Shown piece after piece: positions 13,844-24,937 of a DNA stretch of 64,000 nt. Origin of the DNA: Blastocystis hominis (Eukaryota; Sar; Bigyra; Opalinata; Blastocystidae); the NCBI RefSeq assembly GCF_000151665.1, contig NW_013171827.1, positions 1,385,066 through 1,449,065 of the forward strand. Direction: 5' to 3'. How positions within the stretch are numbered: the first letter of the stretch is position 1; each line of letters starts with the position of its first letter. The position numbers were made by a program, and so were the translations under genes. A model generated the notes under the pieces. The model was not told where the DNA came from. It searched no databases and saw nothing but the letters and a program-made list of their open reading frames with translations.

Positions 13844-15168
13844 ATGAGAACTTTTACTGCCTATTTGGTGATTCTCTTGGCTGCACTTGCTGCTGCTGAA
13901 AAGTATGCGATGGTGTTTGGTACTGCTGATGGTTGGAGCAACTATTCTATCACTAGCGTATGAATGTATATTCATATTCTAATCAATAGGATCCTTGCCG
14001 TGTGTACACCGACCTCATTCGTGCTGGAATTAAGCCTGAAAACATTATTTACATGACCTACACTACTGATGTGAACACTAGCAGAAATCCTTATCCTGGA
14101 ATGATTTTCACTGATCCTGCTGATAACACTGATGGTGATTGGGCTAAATATGGATGCTTTGATCATGTTGATTACACTGATGATGAAATCAACGAGAAAG
14201 TGTTCTTGGCTATTCTTTCTGGAGACGCTGAGACTGTGAAAGAGGCGACTGGTAAGGAGAATCCTAAGGTATTGAATGCTGGACCTGAGGATACTGTGTT
14301 CACTTATTTCATTGACCATGGTGGTGATGATATCATTTGTGTTGGTGGTGATTATGTTCGCTCGGCTGCTTTGGTCGGTGCTCTTAAGACTGCGTACGAG
14401 AAGAAGCTGTACGGTAAGTGGGTGTGGTTCATGGAGGCTTGCCATTCGGGATCCATGTTCCCTAATCTTCCCACTGATATCAACATCTACGTGATGACTT
14501 CTGCTGATGCTCATCATAATGCTTACATGAGCAACTGCCCTCCTGAGGATTACATTGGTGAGAAGCACTTGGGCGCTTGCATGGCTGGACTTTGGGATAA
14601 TTTCTATCTGGATTATCTGGAACAGAATCCTGATTGCACCATTGGAGAGATTTTCGATTCCGTGAAGGCTTCTGTTGCTGAGTCCTCTGATCAGAACGTT
14701 TCTGAGTTTGGAGATATGACTTTCCGCGATCTCAAGGTCTCTGAGTTCTTCGGAGAGCTTCCTTCTAGAAGTCTTCGTAAGTCTTACAAGGTTTCGAAGA
14801 GCGAGAGCAACGTTCCTGTGTCGGAAGTGCCTCTTCATCTTGCTAAGTGGGCTGCGATCCGTGCGGATGATAAGAACAAGGAATCTGCTTTGAAGGCTTA
14901 CGAGAACGAACTGATTGCTGAGGCGAAGCGTGAAGTTGAATTGATGCGTCTGGGAAGCGCTCTGATGAACGAGAAGGCTGCTAACAACGCTATGAATGCT
15001 CCTTCTGAAGCTTACAGCGCTGATTGTGTCCGTGAGCTGTCTCTGATGCTGGTGAAGAAGTGCGGTCACAAATTGCCGTTCTCTTCTAAGCAGAACAACA
15101 TGCTTCGTAACATTTGTCTCCCTGGTTTGAGTGTTCCTAACGTGAACTGGGATGATATTTGCATGTAA
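13844..15168 (+). CDS. legumain-like cysteine peptidase (C13), copy B
   Basis: Exon 1 (13844-13957) encodes a signal peptide (RTFTAYLVILLAALAAA) and the start of the peptidase fold (KYAMVFGTADGW). A 32-nt phase-0 intron (13958-13989) precedes exon 2, giving 430 residues. Legumains (clan CD, family C13) are asparaginyl endopeptidases; secreted legumain activity is known from Blastocystis. The catalytic His lies in TYFIDHGGDD and the Cys in MEACHSGSMF, where most family members have EACESGSM, so the residue after the nucleophile is unusual. A pro-domain-like helical tail follows from about residue 260 (KVSKSESNVPVSEVPLHLAKW). Codon use is strongly biased (GAGAAG, GCT, TCT), which suggests high expression. 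Confidence 0.9.
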
Positions 15169-15527
15169 AGGGGAAGCATATTGCATTATTTGTTATATAA
15201 ATTTCTAATTATGAAAGGTTTAATAAGGGAAAGTGCGTTAGCCTATGGAGACAGAGGTGTTTTTAGGGTTTAGTGGTTCAAAAAAGAAAAAATGATTGTT
15301 GATGTGATGCATCATGAGACGAGTTAACACTACGAATGCAAAACAAACTTTGGGGATTCCTTAACGTCCGAAATACAGTGTAAATAATTATATACACACT
15401 AGGTACTTACACACATCTTTATATCCCAAATATAGTCTATAATAACAATACTTGTGCGATCCCACGGATTGTATTGCATATGATTCATTTTGGGTTGTGT
15501 TTTTCAGAATTAATTTGGTAAGCGATT
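15169..15527. other. intergenic, no gene seen
   Basis: AT-rich spacer between legumain copies B and C. It is not related to the duplicated spacers except for the last bases before the ATG (GTAAGCGATT), which all full copies share. Confidence 0.6.
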
Positions 15528-16852
15528 ATGAGAACTTTTACTGCTATTGCGCTTATTATTTTGGCTGCACTTGCTGCTGCTGAAAAGTATGCGATGGTGT
15601 TTGGTACTGCTGATGGTTGGAGCAACTACTCTATCACTAGCGTATGAGCATATTTTTACATTCTAATCAATAGGATCCTTGCCGAGCATACGCCGACCTC
15701 ATTCGTGCTGGAATTAAGCCTGAAAACATTATTTACATGACCTATACAACTAATTTGCACCTACCAGATAACCCTTATCCTGGAATGATTTTCACTGATC
15801 CTGCTGATAACACTGATGGTGATTGGGCTAAATATGGATGCTTTGATCATGTTGATTACACTGATGACGAAATCAATAAAGAGGTATTCCTGGCTATTCT
15901 TTCTGGAGACGCTGAGACTGTGAAGGAGAAGACTGGTAAGGAGAATCCTAAGGTATTGAATGCTGGACCTGAGGATACTGTGTTCACTTATTTCATTGAC
16001 CATGGTGATTATGATGATATTTGTGTTGGTATTGATAATGTGAGTTCGAAAGAATTGATGAAGGCTCTTAAGACTGCGTATGAGAAGAAGTTGTACGGTA
16101 AGTGGGTGTGGTTCATGGAGGCTTGCCATTCGGGATCCATGTTCTTGAAATTACCATCGAATATGAACATTTATGTGATGACTTCTGCTGATGAAAACCA
16201 TGATGCACTTATGAGTCACTGCCCTCCGGATGACGAAGTAGCTGGCCAACGATTATATACGTGCTTGGCTGGACTTTGGGACAATTATTATCTGGATTAT
16301 CTGGAACAGAATCCTGATTGCACCATTGGAGAGATTTTCGAGGCTGTGAGAGCCAGAGTGGATAGCGAGTCGGATCAGAACGTTTCTGAGTTTGGAGATA
16401 TGACTTTCCGCGATCTCAAGGTCTCTGAGTTCTTCGGAGAGCTTCCTTCTAGAAGTCTTCGTAAGTCTTACAAGGTTTCGAAGAGCGAGAGCAACGTTCC
16501 TGTGTCGGAAGTGCCTCTTCATCTTGCTAAGTGGGCTGCGATCCGTGCGGATGATAAGAACAAGGAATCTGCTTTGAAGGCTTACGAGAACGAACTGATT
16601 GCTGAGGCGAAGCGTGAAGTTGAATTGATGCGTCTGGGAAGCGCTCTGATGAACGAGAAGGCTGCTAACAACGCTATGACTGCTCCTTCTGAAGCTTACA
16701 GCGCTGATTGTGTCCGTGAGCTGTCTCTGATGCTGGTGAAGAAGTGCGGTCACAAATTGCCGTTCTCTTCTAAGCAGAACAACATGCTTCGTAACATTTG
16801 TCTCCCTGGTTTGAGTGTTCCTAACGTGAACTGGGACGATATTTGCATGTAA
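15528..16852 (+). CDS. legumain-like cysteine peptidase (C13), copy C
   Basis: Same layout as its neighbours: 38-codon first exon with a signal peptide (15528-15641), a 32-nt intron (15642-15673) and a 393-codon second exon, giving 430 residues. It is the most divergent full copy. The segment around the catalytic Cys differs from the other copies (VGIDNVSSKELMKAL, FLKLPSNMNIYVM, EDEVAGQRLYT-like), while the blocks before and after are almost identical to them. This patchwork is typical of gene conversion between tandem copies. The catalytic motifs YFIDHGDYD and MEACHSGSMF are kept, so it may have shifted substrate preference while staying active. Confidence 0.9.
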
Positions 16853-17296
16853 CGAATCCAGTGTAATTTCCTTATAATTATCTCAATTCATTGAATTACT
16901 CTAATTATTTGTTTCAAAAATGATATTTTCAAGTTATCTTGAGGTTTGTGTTCCTAAAAGATTGGAAAAACTTTGTTTAGGATTAGAATTTTGGCTAATT
17001 TTGGCTAATATTAATTATCCACAATGATGAATGAGAATTATATATGGAAATGGAAAGGATAATATCTCGGTAGTTCAAAGTTTTCTATAGTTGATTTGAA
17101 GATTATAATAACATATAGAATAACAGAGATAATCATTAGATAAGAAACATGATACGAAATTCACAATTCATTCAATGAGAGAAACAAATCAACATGATAA
17201 ATGACGCACTTATGAAAATACAACACTATTTTTGGAAATAGAAATAATATTTCTTCCTATCTTTTCTCTTTTTCATAATTTATTTCGTAAGCGATT
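16853..17296. other. legumain intergenic spacer
   Basis: Near-identical duplicate of 13403-13843; non-coding and AT-rich. It carries the presumed promoter of copy D at its right end. Confidence 0.6.
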
Positions 17297-18621
17297 ATGA
17301 GAACTTTTACTGCCTATTTGGTGATTCTCTTGGCTGCACTTGCTGCTGCTGAAAAGTATGCGATGGTGTTTGGTACTGCTGATGGTTGGAGCAACTATTC
17401 TATCACTAGCGTATGAATGTATATTCATATTCTAATCAATAGGATCCTTGCCGTGTGTACACCGACCTCATTCGTGCTGGAATTAAGCCTGAAAACATTA
17501 TTTACATGACCTACACTACTGATGTGAACACTAGCAGAAATCCTTATCCTGGAATGATTTTCACTGATCCTGCTGATAACACTGATGGTGATTGGGCTAA
17601 ATATGGATGCTTTGATCATGTTGATTACACTGATGACGAAATCAACGAGAAAGTGTTCTTGGCTATTCTTTCTGGAGACGCTGAGACTGTGAAAGAGGCG
17701 ACTGGTAAGGAGAATCCTAAGGTATTGAATGCTGGACCTGAGGATACTGTGTTCACTTATTTCATTGACCATGGTGGTGATGATATCATTTGTGTTGGTG
17801 GTGATTATGTTCGCTCGGCTGCTTTGGTCGGTGCTCTTAAGACTGCGTACGAGAAGAAGCTGTACGGTAAGTGGGTGTGGTTCATGGAGGCTTGCCATTC
17901 GGGATCCATGTTCCCTAATCTTCCCACTGATATCAACATCTACGTGATGACTTCTAGCGATGCTCATCATAATGCTTACATGAGCAACTGTCCTCCTGAG
18001 GATTACATTGGTGAGAAGCACTTGGGCGCTTGCATGGCTGGACTTTGGGATAATTTCTATCTGGATTATCTGGAACAGAATCCTGATTGCACCATTGGAG
18101 AGATTTTCGATTCCGTGAAGGCTTCTGTTGCTGAGTCCTCTGATCAGAACGTTTCTGAGTTTGGAGATATGACTTTCCGCGATCTCAAGGTCTCTGAGTT
18201 CTTCGGAGAGCTTCCTTCTAGAAGTCTTCGTAAGTCTTACAAGGTTTCGAAGAGCGAGAGCAACGTTCCTGTGTCGGAAGTGCCTCTTCATCTTGCTAAG
18301 TGGGCTGCGATCCGTGCGGATGATAAGAACAAGGAATCTGCTTTGAAGGCTTACGAGAACGAACTGATTGCTGAGGCGAAGCGTGAAGTTGAATTGATGC
18401 GTCTGGGAAGCGCTCTGATGAACGAGAAGGCTGCTAACAACGCTATGAATGCTCCTTCTGAAGCTTACAGCGCTGATTGTGTCCGTGAGTTGTCTCTGAT
18501 GCTGGTGAAGAAGTGCGGTCACAAATTGCCGTTCTCTTCTAAGCAGAACAACATGCTTCGTAACATTTGTCTCCCTGGTTTGAGTGTTCCTAACGTGAAC
18601 TGGGATGATATTTGCATGTAA
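17297..18621 (+). CDS. legumain-like cysteine peptidase (C13), copy D
   Basis: Exon 1 is 17297-17410, the 32-nt intron 17411-17442 and exon 2 17443-18621, giving 430 residues. The protein differs from copy B at only a residue or two (for example the SSDAHHN versus SADAHHN site), and the intron is identical. Signal peptide, catalytic His (YFIDHGGDD) and Cys (EACHSGSMF) and the helical tail are all intact. With copies B and C it forms a set of three secreted asparaginyl-endopeptidase-type enzymes probably expressed from similar promoters, as the bases before each ATG are shared. Confidence 0.9.
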
Positions 18622-18808
18622 CGAACTTATTCAGTGTGAAAGTGGTTTATGGGTATTTCAATTTATGTGAATGTTTTTTTAATCAAAGCAATTGTTAAAT
18701 CTTATACCACACATACAGATGAGATAAAAATGCTTATTACCAAAAATAGTGGAGAATTATGGAAAGCCAGGAATTGAGGATTATGAAAAACATAAAACTG
18801 TTTTTGTG

Positions 18809-20100
18809 ATGATTCTCGTTACTCGTTTTGTCATATATGTACTCTGCCTGCTTCTAGTAGTAGCAGAAAACGATATGTACACTTACACTGAGTAATTTGC
18901 TGAATGATTGATTTGAGCATAGTAAATCTGCTCTCCTTAACATCAAGGAAACAAATGTATATATATTTAATGAATTATCTAACGTTTGCTTTGATGGGTC
19001 GTCTCTTCTCCTTTTCAGTCTTCCGAAGGACGACTACGAAAAATTAAATCAGATAGCCGCTTCTGCCGGTAAGCCTGCTTTGAAGTGCTAAGAAGTAGGT
19101 GTTGAGTGGAAGAACATGGACAATTCTGTCTATAGCTCAAAGCAGTCCGATACCTCCTTCAACCACAACCCTCTGGGTATTTTTCTGGCGACCAGCGACA
19201 AGGAGGATTTCCAGCCGTACCGTCTTCTGAATGCTCTGCTCTACCTTCGTCGTAACGGCATCGACGTCTCCGCCGTTCTCTCTCATCGTCTCCTCCCAAC
19301 CTAGTTCACCGCTGTATATCTCCGCACTGCCCGCTCTCTCAGCAACTACGCGACATCGATCGTAGCCCACTACAGCGACGTTCTTTCGGACAACTTGGGT
19401 TCGAACCTCGCTCTCAAGCCTCAGCAGCCCTTCTGCATCCAGCAGCTGCTCCTCATCACTCCCAAACCGAGCGTGCAGGACCTGATCTACCAGCGCGACG
19501 CCGTGTTTTTACGCAAACTCATCTACAAAGGCAACGCGAAGTACCCGATTCCCCGCAGAAAGATGGAAGTTCTCGTTAATTTCAGACCGGAGGCCTCGCG
19601 ATGGGCATCCGAGCAGCCCGTGCGCCGGTACTTCAGCACGATCGCGAAGGTATTCCCGCGGGGAGGATGCGAAATAGAATCTGAACCCGAAGTATGTGAC
19701 GCTGGGATCGATGTCGACGAAAGAAATCGTGGAGGAAATGAAGCGAATTGACGTGTTTGTGACGACGTATGGAGACGATACGGTCTTTTTGCTGTTTATG
19801 GTCCCTTATTCGGTGCTGATCGAGGTGCAACCGGACTATTTCCACGATTCCACGACGAGCATTATCGCGTACGCGTCGGATATTTATCCGGTGGTGGTTC
19901 GCGATGTGTACACGGAGGTCCCGAAGGAGTGCAGAATGGATGGAGAGCTGGTTTTGAGCGAGGAAGAGCCGTGTCGAAGCACGCTGCGGAATCGCGATAT
20001 CGACTTCGATATCAAGTCGATGACGCAGTCGATCGCTCAGGCTCAGTATTATCTGTACAACTTCAAGATGAAGGAGTTGGAGTATTGGCGTGTTTGTTGA
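18809..20100 (+). CDS. GT61-like glycosyltransferase of the secretory pathway
   Basis: A signal peptide (VTRFVIYVLCLLLVVA) starts at the ATG 18809. Introns of 31, 30, 39 and 43 nt give an open frame of 382 residues. The order of parts suits family 61 glycosyltransferases (EOGT/POMGNT2 relatives): an early NVCFDGSSLLLF stretch, a central RRKMEVLVNF region, and near the end a stretch of the form DVFVTTYGDDTVFLLFM-P-S-LIEVQPDYF, matching the family's DVLVGVHGAGLTN-F-P-viEi-P. The HGAG signature is changed to TYGDD, so activity or donor may differ. The frame runs into a TGTTTGTT motif at 20091-20098: a T in first codon position lies at 20086, exactly five bases upstream. Poly(A) addition there would make TAA, so the TGA at 20098-20100 may not be the used stop. 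Confidence 0.6.
20091..20098 (+). terminator. TGTTTGTT motif inside the reading frame
   Basis: The motif lies within the open frame of the GT61-like gene, with the spacing T-GGCG-TGTTTGTT. Cleavage after the T at 20086 would create a TAA stop from the tail. Confidence 0.65.
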
Positions 20101-20485
20101 AACAAAGAGATTAGGGAGAAGAAAGAGAAAGGCGCGATGCCCATTGCTCGATCGCTCGGTTGCCTTGAAAAGTGGCGTGGTTGCGACGAAGAACGGCGAT
20201 TCCGAGGCTGGAGGCATCGCTGGCGTGGGAATAGCTGCGAGTGAGGAGAGGAGAGAGGAGGCACGTGGCGATGGTGGAGAAGTAGGAGGCGATGGAGGGA
20301 GAGGAGAGAAGGGAAAGACGCTCCAACTCGGTGCCTTCGACGATGATGTTGACAGTGGGAGTAGCGATGATGGTGAGGTGGAGTGAAGGAATGGAACAGA
20401 ATAAGAGAATGAGTCAATGGAAAGAGAGGAGGAGAGAGAATGATTGGAGGAGAAGAAATGAATGAACCAAGCAAGGAGCTTTAGA

Positions 20486-20549
20486 TTCATTCAATTCAAT
20501 TCAATCCCTTCTCTTTTCATTCAATTCAATTCAATCCCTTCTCTTTTCA
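20486..20549. repeat. two direct copies of a 30-base unit
   Basis: The unit beginning TTCATTCAATTCAATTCAAT occurs twice in a row between the ends of two convergent glycosyltransferase-like genes. Confidence 0.8.
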
Positions 20550-20561
20550 TTCATTCATTCA

Positions 20562-22230
20562 TTACGACAAGGATATAATTTGCAAAATGTCCAATCGGCA
20601 CGGTCCATGCAGCACCACCGCCGCATTCTTCAACGGACCCACGACACCCTTTTCTTGCAGCGGATGCAGCATATAATTCTCAAACATTCGACATCCATTT
20701 CCATCATCCACCACGTGCCTACAATCGATAAATTGCCCCTTTTCTACTGAATCTTATCGAGATTCTGCTTCACTTTGGGCAGCCATTTCGTCTTTCGATG
20801 AGCGCTACGCCTCGCATTTCCATCCACACACCAAACATCATATTCGTATCATGAAATTCAATGATCGACGATCGACAAAGCGAAGTCAACTTCCCCAAAA
20901 CCCGTCCATTTTCATAAAAAATGCATTCTATCATCGTCATTCAATCCATTTCGCATTTCTCACTTCGACCCTTCAAATAATTCTGCAAAAACATCATCGT
21001 TTCGTTGCTGACATCGTCATCATACGCTTCCGTTTTGTGTAGTTCCAGCGTTCCATCTGCAAGGCGAACTACATCCAATCCAATCCAAATCCATCAATTA
21101 CCGATCTGATTCGGACTCAAAAACGTGGTTTTATACAAGGGAACACTCAAATTATACTGCTTTTCCACGATTCTCTTATTCCACTGATCGTCCTCTTCCG
21201 ATTTCACAGTTTCCTTGTTTCCCCAGTTTCCCTCTTTTCCGGTTTGATGAAGAGCAATCACTGTACATCAGCACAAACAACAAAAGAACAAACAGGATTC
21301 ACTACAATCGATTACGCTAATCCGCTCGTTGCTCAACCCATAATGAAAAATATACGAATCGATCATATCTCGTCCTATCACCACTTCCGAACTAAAATCG
21401 TCCCGAAAAGTGGATTTCGAAAAGAGGAAATAGTCCATCGCCAAACCCATAAATTGTTCGTGTTGTTTATACGCATCGAGCAGACGGCCTTCGTATTCTC
21501 GCTTGGAATAGGATACAGAACGGAACAAATGGACGGTCGGAATGTTTGTGCGTCGTCCCACCAAGAGAACGTCCTGTTTTAGATTTCCCTCCAACTGGTG
21601 AGAGTGAACGAGGTCTAAAATTGTGTCCATTCGGAAGTCCAGAAGAATATCTCCGTTCATATATCCATAGTATTGACATTCTAGTGGGTAAACGCCTTGG
21701 CGGATCGAAAAAAGCGTTTGCAGAATGGATGAAAAATAGGGAAGACCATAGCTGTTCGTTCTAGGGAGAGGAGGGATTCAAAGCACTATACTTTACTTTT
21801 GGCGTAGAGTATATTCCGTTTAAGGTACAATAATCCGTGATTTCAGGATCGGAAGTAATAACAACAGAAAAGACTTCATCCCCTAGAAAACGCAGGGAAT
21901 TCACGGTACCAAAATAGATTTGACGTTTCTCATTCGTCTACTTCTGAGTTTACAAAACAACAATTACAGATAAGGAACCCATTGTCGTAGCGAGGCACAA
22001 TTTATAATTTGATCTCGATCTACAAAGTAATATTAGCGAAATCCACATACACAAGGATGTCGCTAACGGCGAATCGATTATGTCTTTTTATTTTTGTAAC
22101 CTTCTTTTCACTTCCAGAAACCTATAGTCATAATATCAGAAGGAGAAAATGTTACCAAGGAGAGATTAAACCATAGAACTATCGGAATGATAATAGCAAC
22201 AACAAGAAATAAATATTTACGCCTTCCCAT
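20562..22230 (-). CDS. membrane-anchored glycosyltransferase-like protein
   Basis: The ATG at 22230 opens a type II signal anchor (RRKYLFLVVAIIIPIVLWF). Several small introns follow (for example 30 nt before TNEKRQIYFG, and one before LIALHQTG). The catalytic-looking core carries YGYMNGDILLDF, QDVLLVGRRTNI, AMDYFLFSKSTF, VIGRDMIDSYIFHY and VIDLIALHQTG. This order (N-[SG]-DI, VGRR, DYF-F, IGR-WDN, HQ) is that of a nucleotide-sugar-dependent transferase group with a single N-terminal anchor. It points to a Golgi enzyme, but the exact donor and acceptor cannot be read from sequence. The last exon ends HVVDDGNGCRMF... with TAA at 20564-20562. The exon joins near 22095-22130 and 20700-20830 are not fully resolved. 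It converges on the GT61-like gene. Confidence 0.65.
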
Positions 22231-22358
22231 GCTCCCTTACTCGTTGCTGGAGTTATACAAACGTAACTTAGATGATCTTACATCTCATTGACTACTATTA
22301 TTATTAACTTTGCAACGTGCTCACTTATTTCTTGCCTTTCTATCCCATTTTACTTTCC

Positions 22359-22366
22359 AACAAACA
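22359..22366 (-). terminator. TGTTTGTT poly(A)-site motif (minus strand)
   Basis: Reads AACAAACA on the plus strand, followed by GG on the minus strand as in several other copies. It lies 43 nt past the stop of the small minus-strand gene. Confidence 0.5.
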
Positions 22367-22408
22367 CCCATACCAAACTACTCTGCACTCCACTACAGTA
22401 AAATCCCT

Positions 22409-22740
22409 TCAAACTCTCTCTACACTGTACTGTATCAACCCACCATTGATGTGCAACACCACGTAAAAAAATGGGTCGGAAATTTGATCCTTCATAGTTT
22501 TTCCAGGAAAATTCACGACCAACACATTCATCTCTATGGGAAAAGCTCCACTGCATAGTTCACCGCATCTATCCATAGGAGTACAATGTGCAGGATCGGG
22601 CAGTAATCGATTACACTCCTCACAAAAAAGAATGACAGGTCAACAAAGATGAGTTTTCAATCTCGGGCCATGATAGCCGTGATGAATAATTATCTTTTAT
22701 TGTAACATAATTATACTTGCTTTGCAGAGGGAATGCACAC
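22409..22740 (-). CDS. small Cys-containing protein, unrecognised
   Basis: A minus-strand frame ends with TGA at 22411-22409 and has protein-like sequence (IEMNVLVVNFPGKTMKDQ, PFFYVVLHINGGLIQYSV). It is preceded by CGELCSGAF and, across a likely 55-nt intron, by KDNYSSRLSWPEIENSSLL. The start is unresolved: an ATG at 22816 opens a hydrophobic frame (NIDIFVVIGGIY), but the join does not keep phase in the simplest splice. I do not recognise a family. The TGTTTGTT motif 43 nt downstream supports a real transcript. Confidence 0.4.
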
Positions 22741-22829
22741 GAATTGGATATGTTGATAAGCAATATTAATAATTGACATAAATGCCTCCGATCACCACAA
22801 ATATATCTATATTCATCATTTCTCCATTG

Positions 22830-23175
22830 CTTGCATGATTGCTATTCTCCAAACCAAGTGGTCCTATATAGGTTCAAATAGCCAACATTTCAGACAGAAA
22901 TGACAATAGAACAATTCAATATTTCTCTTTGGAAGTCTGCAAGTTCGAACGTTTCGATCGTTATCCAACAACGATTATTCAATCGTTTTCCTTCATTCCA
23001 CAATGTGATCGTTGAAAAATAGATCCCAAAATTCCGTGTTTCGGATTTAGCTTTGAAACACGAATTCCAAAATTTGCCGATGCGATTTTTGAGGAAATGA
23101 CTGCCTATTGATCATTATAAAGGAAATTGTATTTCAATACTTACTATCCAGTTGTTTTGAATACCTTATTTATAA
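22830..23175. other. intergenic, no gene seen
   Basis: AT-rich sequence between the small minus-strand gene and the CYRI-like gene; probably holds the promoters of both. Nothing else stands out. Confidence 0.5.
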
Positions 23176-24298
23176 ATGTCCCCATGTTTATGTAGTCAAA
23201 GACTTGGTTCCGTTTTGGACTACCCGCTTACTGGTACGTCAGTACTGGTTGATATTTCATGTGTAGGTCCTCTCGAATATGCGAGTATAATAGAACAATA
23301 TCATTCTGTTCTCAAAGAAGCATATGAAGCGAATATGAAGCTATATACAATTTCTGATATAAGCCCTGAAGTAAAGGCAGTAAGGATGAAGAAAAGTGTG
23401 TTTATGTTAGGCATTTTCGAGCAAGAATGATAAGGAAAGTCAGTTGCAGGCCGTTAAATCTTTGGAACCTAGCATTCTTATTATCAATAGAGCATGTACT
23501 TTTAAACAGCCTTTGTGTAGCATTTGTCGAATGTGTTGTAATTGAAGGTCAAGGTGTCATCGAACTCATTAAAATACTTTTGTCTGGCAACGACATTGAA
23601 TCAAACCCGGAAGCCGTTTTTACTCTCCTTGCCTTTCTCTACTGTTGTGTCCAGTTTGACTCCATAAAAGTATTTCCGCTCTTTTATATCATCCACCCCA
23701 GCTCTCCGTTCCCCTCATCCAAAACATCCTGTTTTTTTATCGCCGTTGTTCCACCGCCATCATCGACATTCATTCCCAAGTGTACTCCTCTCTCTTGTTG
23801 ACTCAGTCATTCAGCCTCTCCGACGCAGACAGTCGTCAGCTCTCTTCCTTCCTCGCGGAATACCAGCCCATGCAGCAAGAGCTGCTCACCCAATTAACCA
23901 ACTATCTCAACGAAAGCCAAGCCAAATCAAAGTCGCAATCGCAGCCTTCTGGGTCTGTTTCCGAGGTATTTCCGATGAGGAATTGCGAGTAGAATCACGC
24001 TGCTGTACGGCTTCTTCGCGATATCTGCAACGCATTGATCGGGTTTTTAGGAGAGGATGGCGAAATGGAGGAAGAGCCGAGAACGAAGTATCTGCTATGT
24101 TTAACGGGACTGCTGATCCTTCTGGACTCTCTTATTCCGTGCGGCGTGTTTGTAAAGGAGAGCGGAGTACAGATTGTGCGAGCAGTGGAGGTGTGTGTAC
24201 AAACGAAGAACGAGAAGGCGAAGGAATGCTTGTCGATTCTGCGGTACAGCAGCAAGACATTTGCACTGCCGACGTGGGGAAAGGGGAGAGGAGAGTAA
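23176..24298 (+). CDS. CYRI/FAM49-like Rac1-binding protein
   Basis: Introns of 31 nt, 25 nt (23496-23520), 32 nt and 27 nt leave a 335-residue all-helical protein, close to the 320 or so residues of CYRI/FAM49. The N-terminal half (IIEQYHSVLKEAYEANMKLY, then a conserved FDSIKLSVPLIQNILFFYRR) and the C-terminal half (LLTQSFSLSDADSRQ, NHAAVRLLRDICNALIGFL, CLTGLLILLDSLIPCGVFVK, LSILRYSSKTF) match the family in order. The LIPCGVF stretch corresponds to the VHPVGAF block of animal CYRI. CYRI proteins bind active Rac1 and restrain the WAVE/Scar actin regulator at the plasma membrane. The usual N-terminal myristoylation signal (MG) is not seen at this start, so the first exon may be missed. Confidence 0.7.
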
Positions 24299-24354
24299 GG
24301 CGTAGAACGATGAGGAAGGTGCGGAAGATGATTGTAAATGCAACTGATTAGGAT

Positions 24355-24362
24355 TGTTTGTT
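24355..24362 (+). terminator. TGTTTGTT poly(A)-site motif
   Basis: Exact motif 57 nt after the CYRI-like stop. An alternative frame across a short splice would end GAT TAG just before it. Confidence 0.55.
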
Positions 24363-24937
24363 TGAACTATGGATGAAATGGGGAAGGTTTTGTGTAGGTG
24401 GAAAGATGGATGGTTGGATTGTCTTGATGTGTGTGAGATTGAGTAGGGGAGATAAGTGTGTCACACAGGGTGAAATGATTAGAAATAATGGGTTGATAGA
24501 GTGAGTGTGGTTTAGCATCAGTTTGTGTAACGTTTGGTAATGGAGCATCGATTTGGATTTGTCGTCAAAAGAATTATAATATTGTAATATTTGAAAAGCA
24601 AGTGCTTCTTACTTTCATACCCATTTATTCTGGGTAATTTTGATCATATTATACTCTCATTCATGCTTCACAACAGTCGATTGCTTAGTGAACGATTCAT
24701 ATGTGAAATAGAAGTGTTTGTACTCCTCAGGGCACACTCATGATTGTTCAATATGGAATGAAAATACCATTCGTTAGGGGGTGATAACGAAATTCTTTAG
24801 CAACTAAGTAATTATAGATATCATATGGAAAATATTATGAATTGTTTGATATAAACAAACGATATTAATGAAATACCGTTAGCTACATATCATGAACCTT
24901 TTCGATACATCATAATAAGTAATGGCAGTCATCAACA
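24363..24937. other. intergenic, no gene seen
   Basis: AT-rich sequence between the convergent ends of the CYRI-like gene and the first MORN-LRR gene. No coding signal, RNA gene or clear repeat is visible. Confidence 0.5.

Larger units (their letters stand above)
12273..15168 (+). repeat. tandem duplication unit 1 (legumain pair)
   Basis: This 2896-base unit (truncated copy, 441-base spacer, full copy) matches 15726-18621, also 2896 bases. The spacers are nearly identical, apart from a three-base difference near 13527/16975. Such similarity in non-coding DNA points to a recent duplication or ongoing conversion. Confidence 0.8.
15726..18621 (+). repeat. tandem duplication unit 2 (legumain pair)
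   Basis: Second copy of the unit at 12273-15168, here starting inside the complete copy C. Within it, copy D is almost identical to copy B. Confidence 0.8.

Noticed and set aside
13972-15186. Long open frames antisense to each legumain gene (up to 404 codons)
   Set aside because: They mirror the sense copies exactly, carry no independent start context or introns, and follow from the strong codon bias of the sense frame, which leaves the antisense frame free of stops.
19395-19410. GGTTCGAACCTC as a tRNA T-loop
   Set aside because: No acceptor stem, D-arm or anticodon arm can be folded around it, and it lies in the coding exon of the GT61-like gene.
20486-20549. Terminal repeats of a transposon between the two glycosyltransferase-like genes
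   Set aside because: It is a simple two-unit direct repeat of TTCAA-rich sequence with no enclosed gene or inverted ends.
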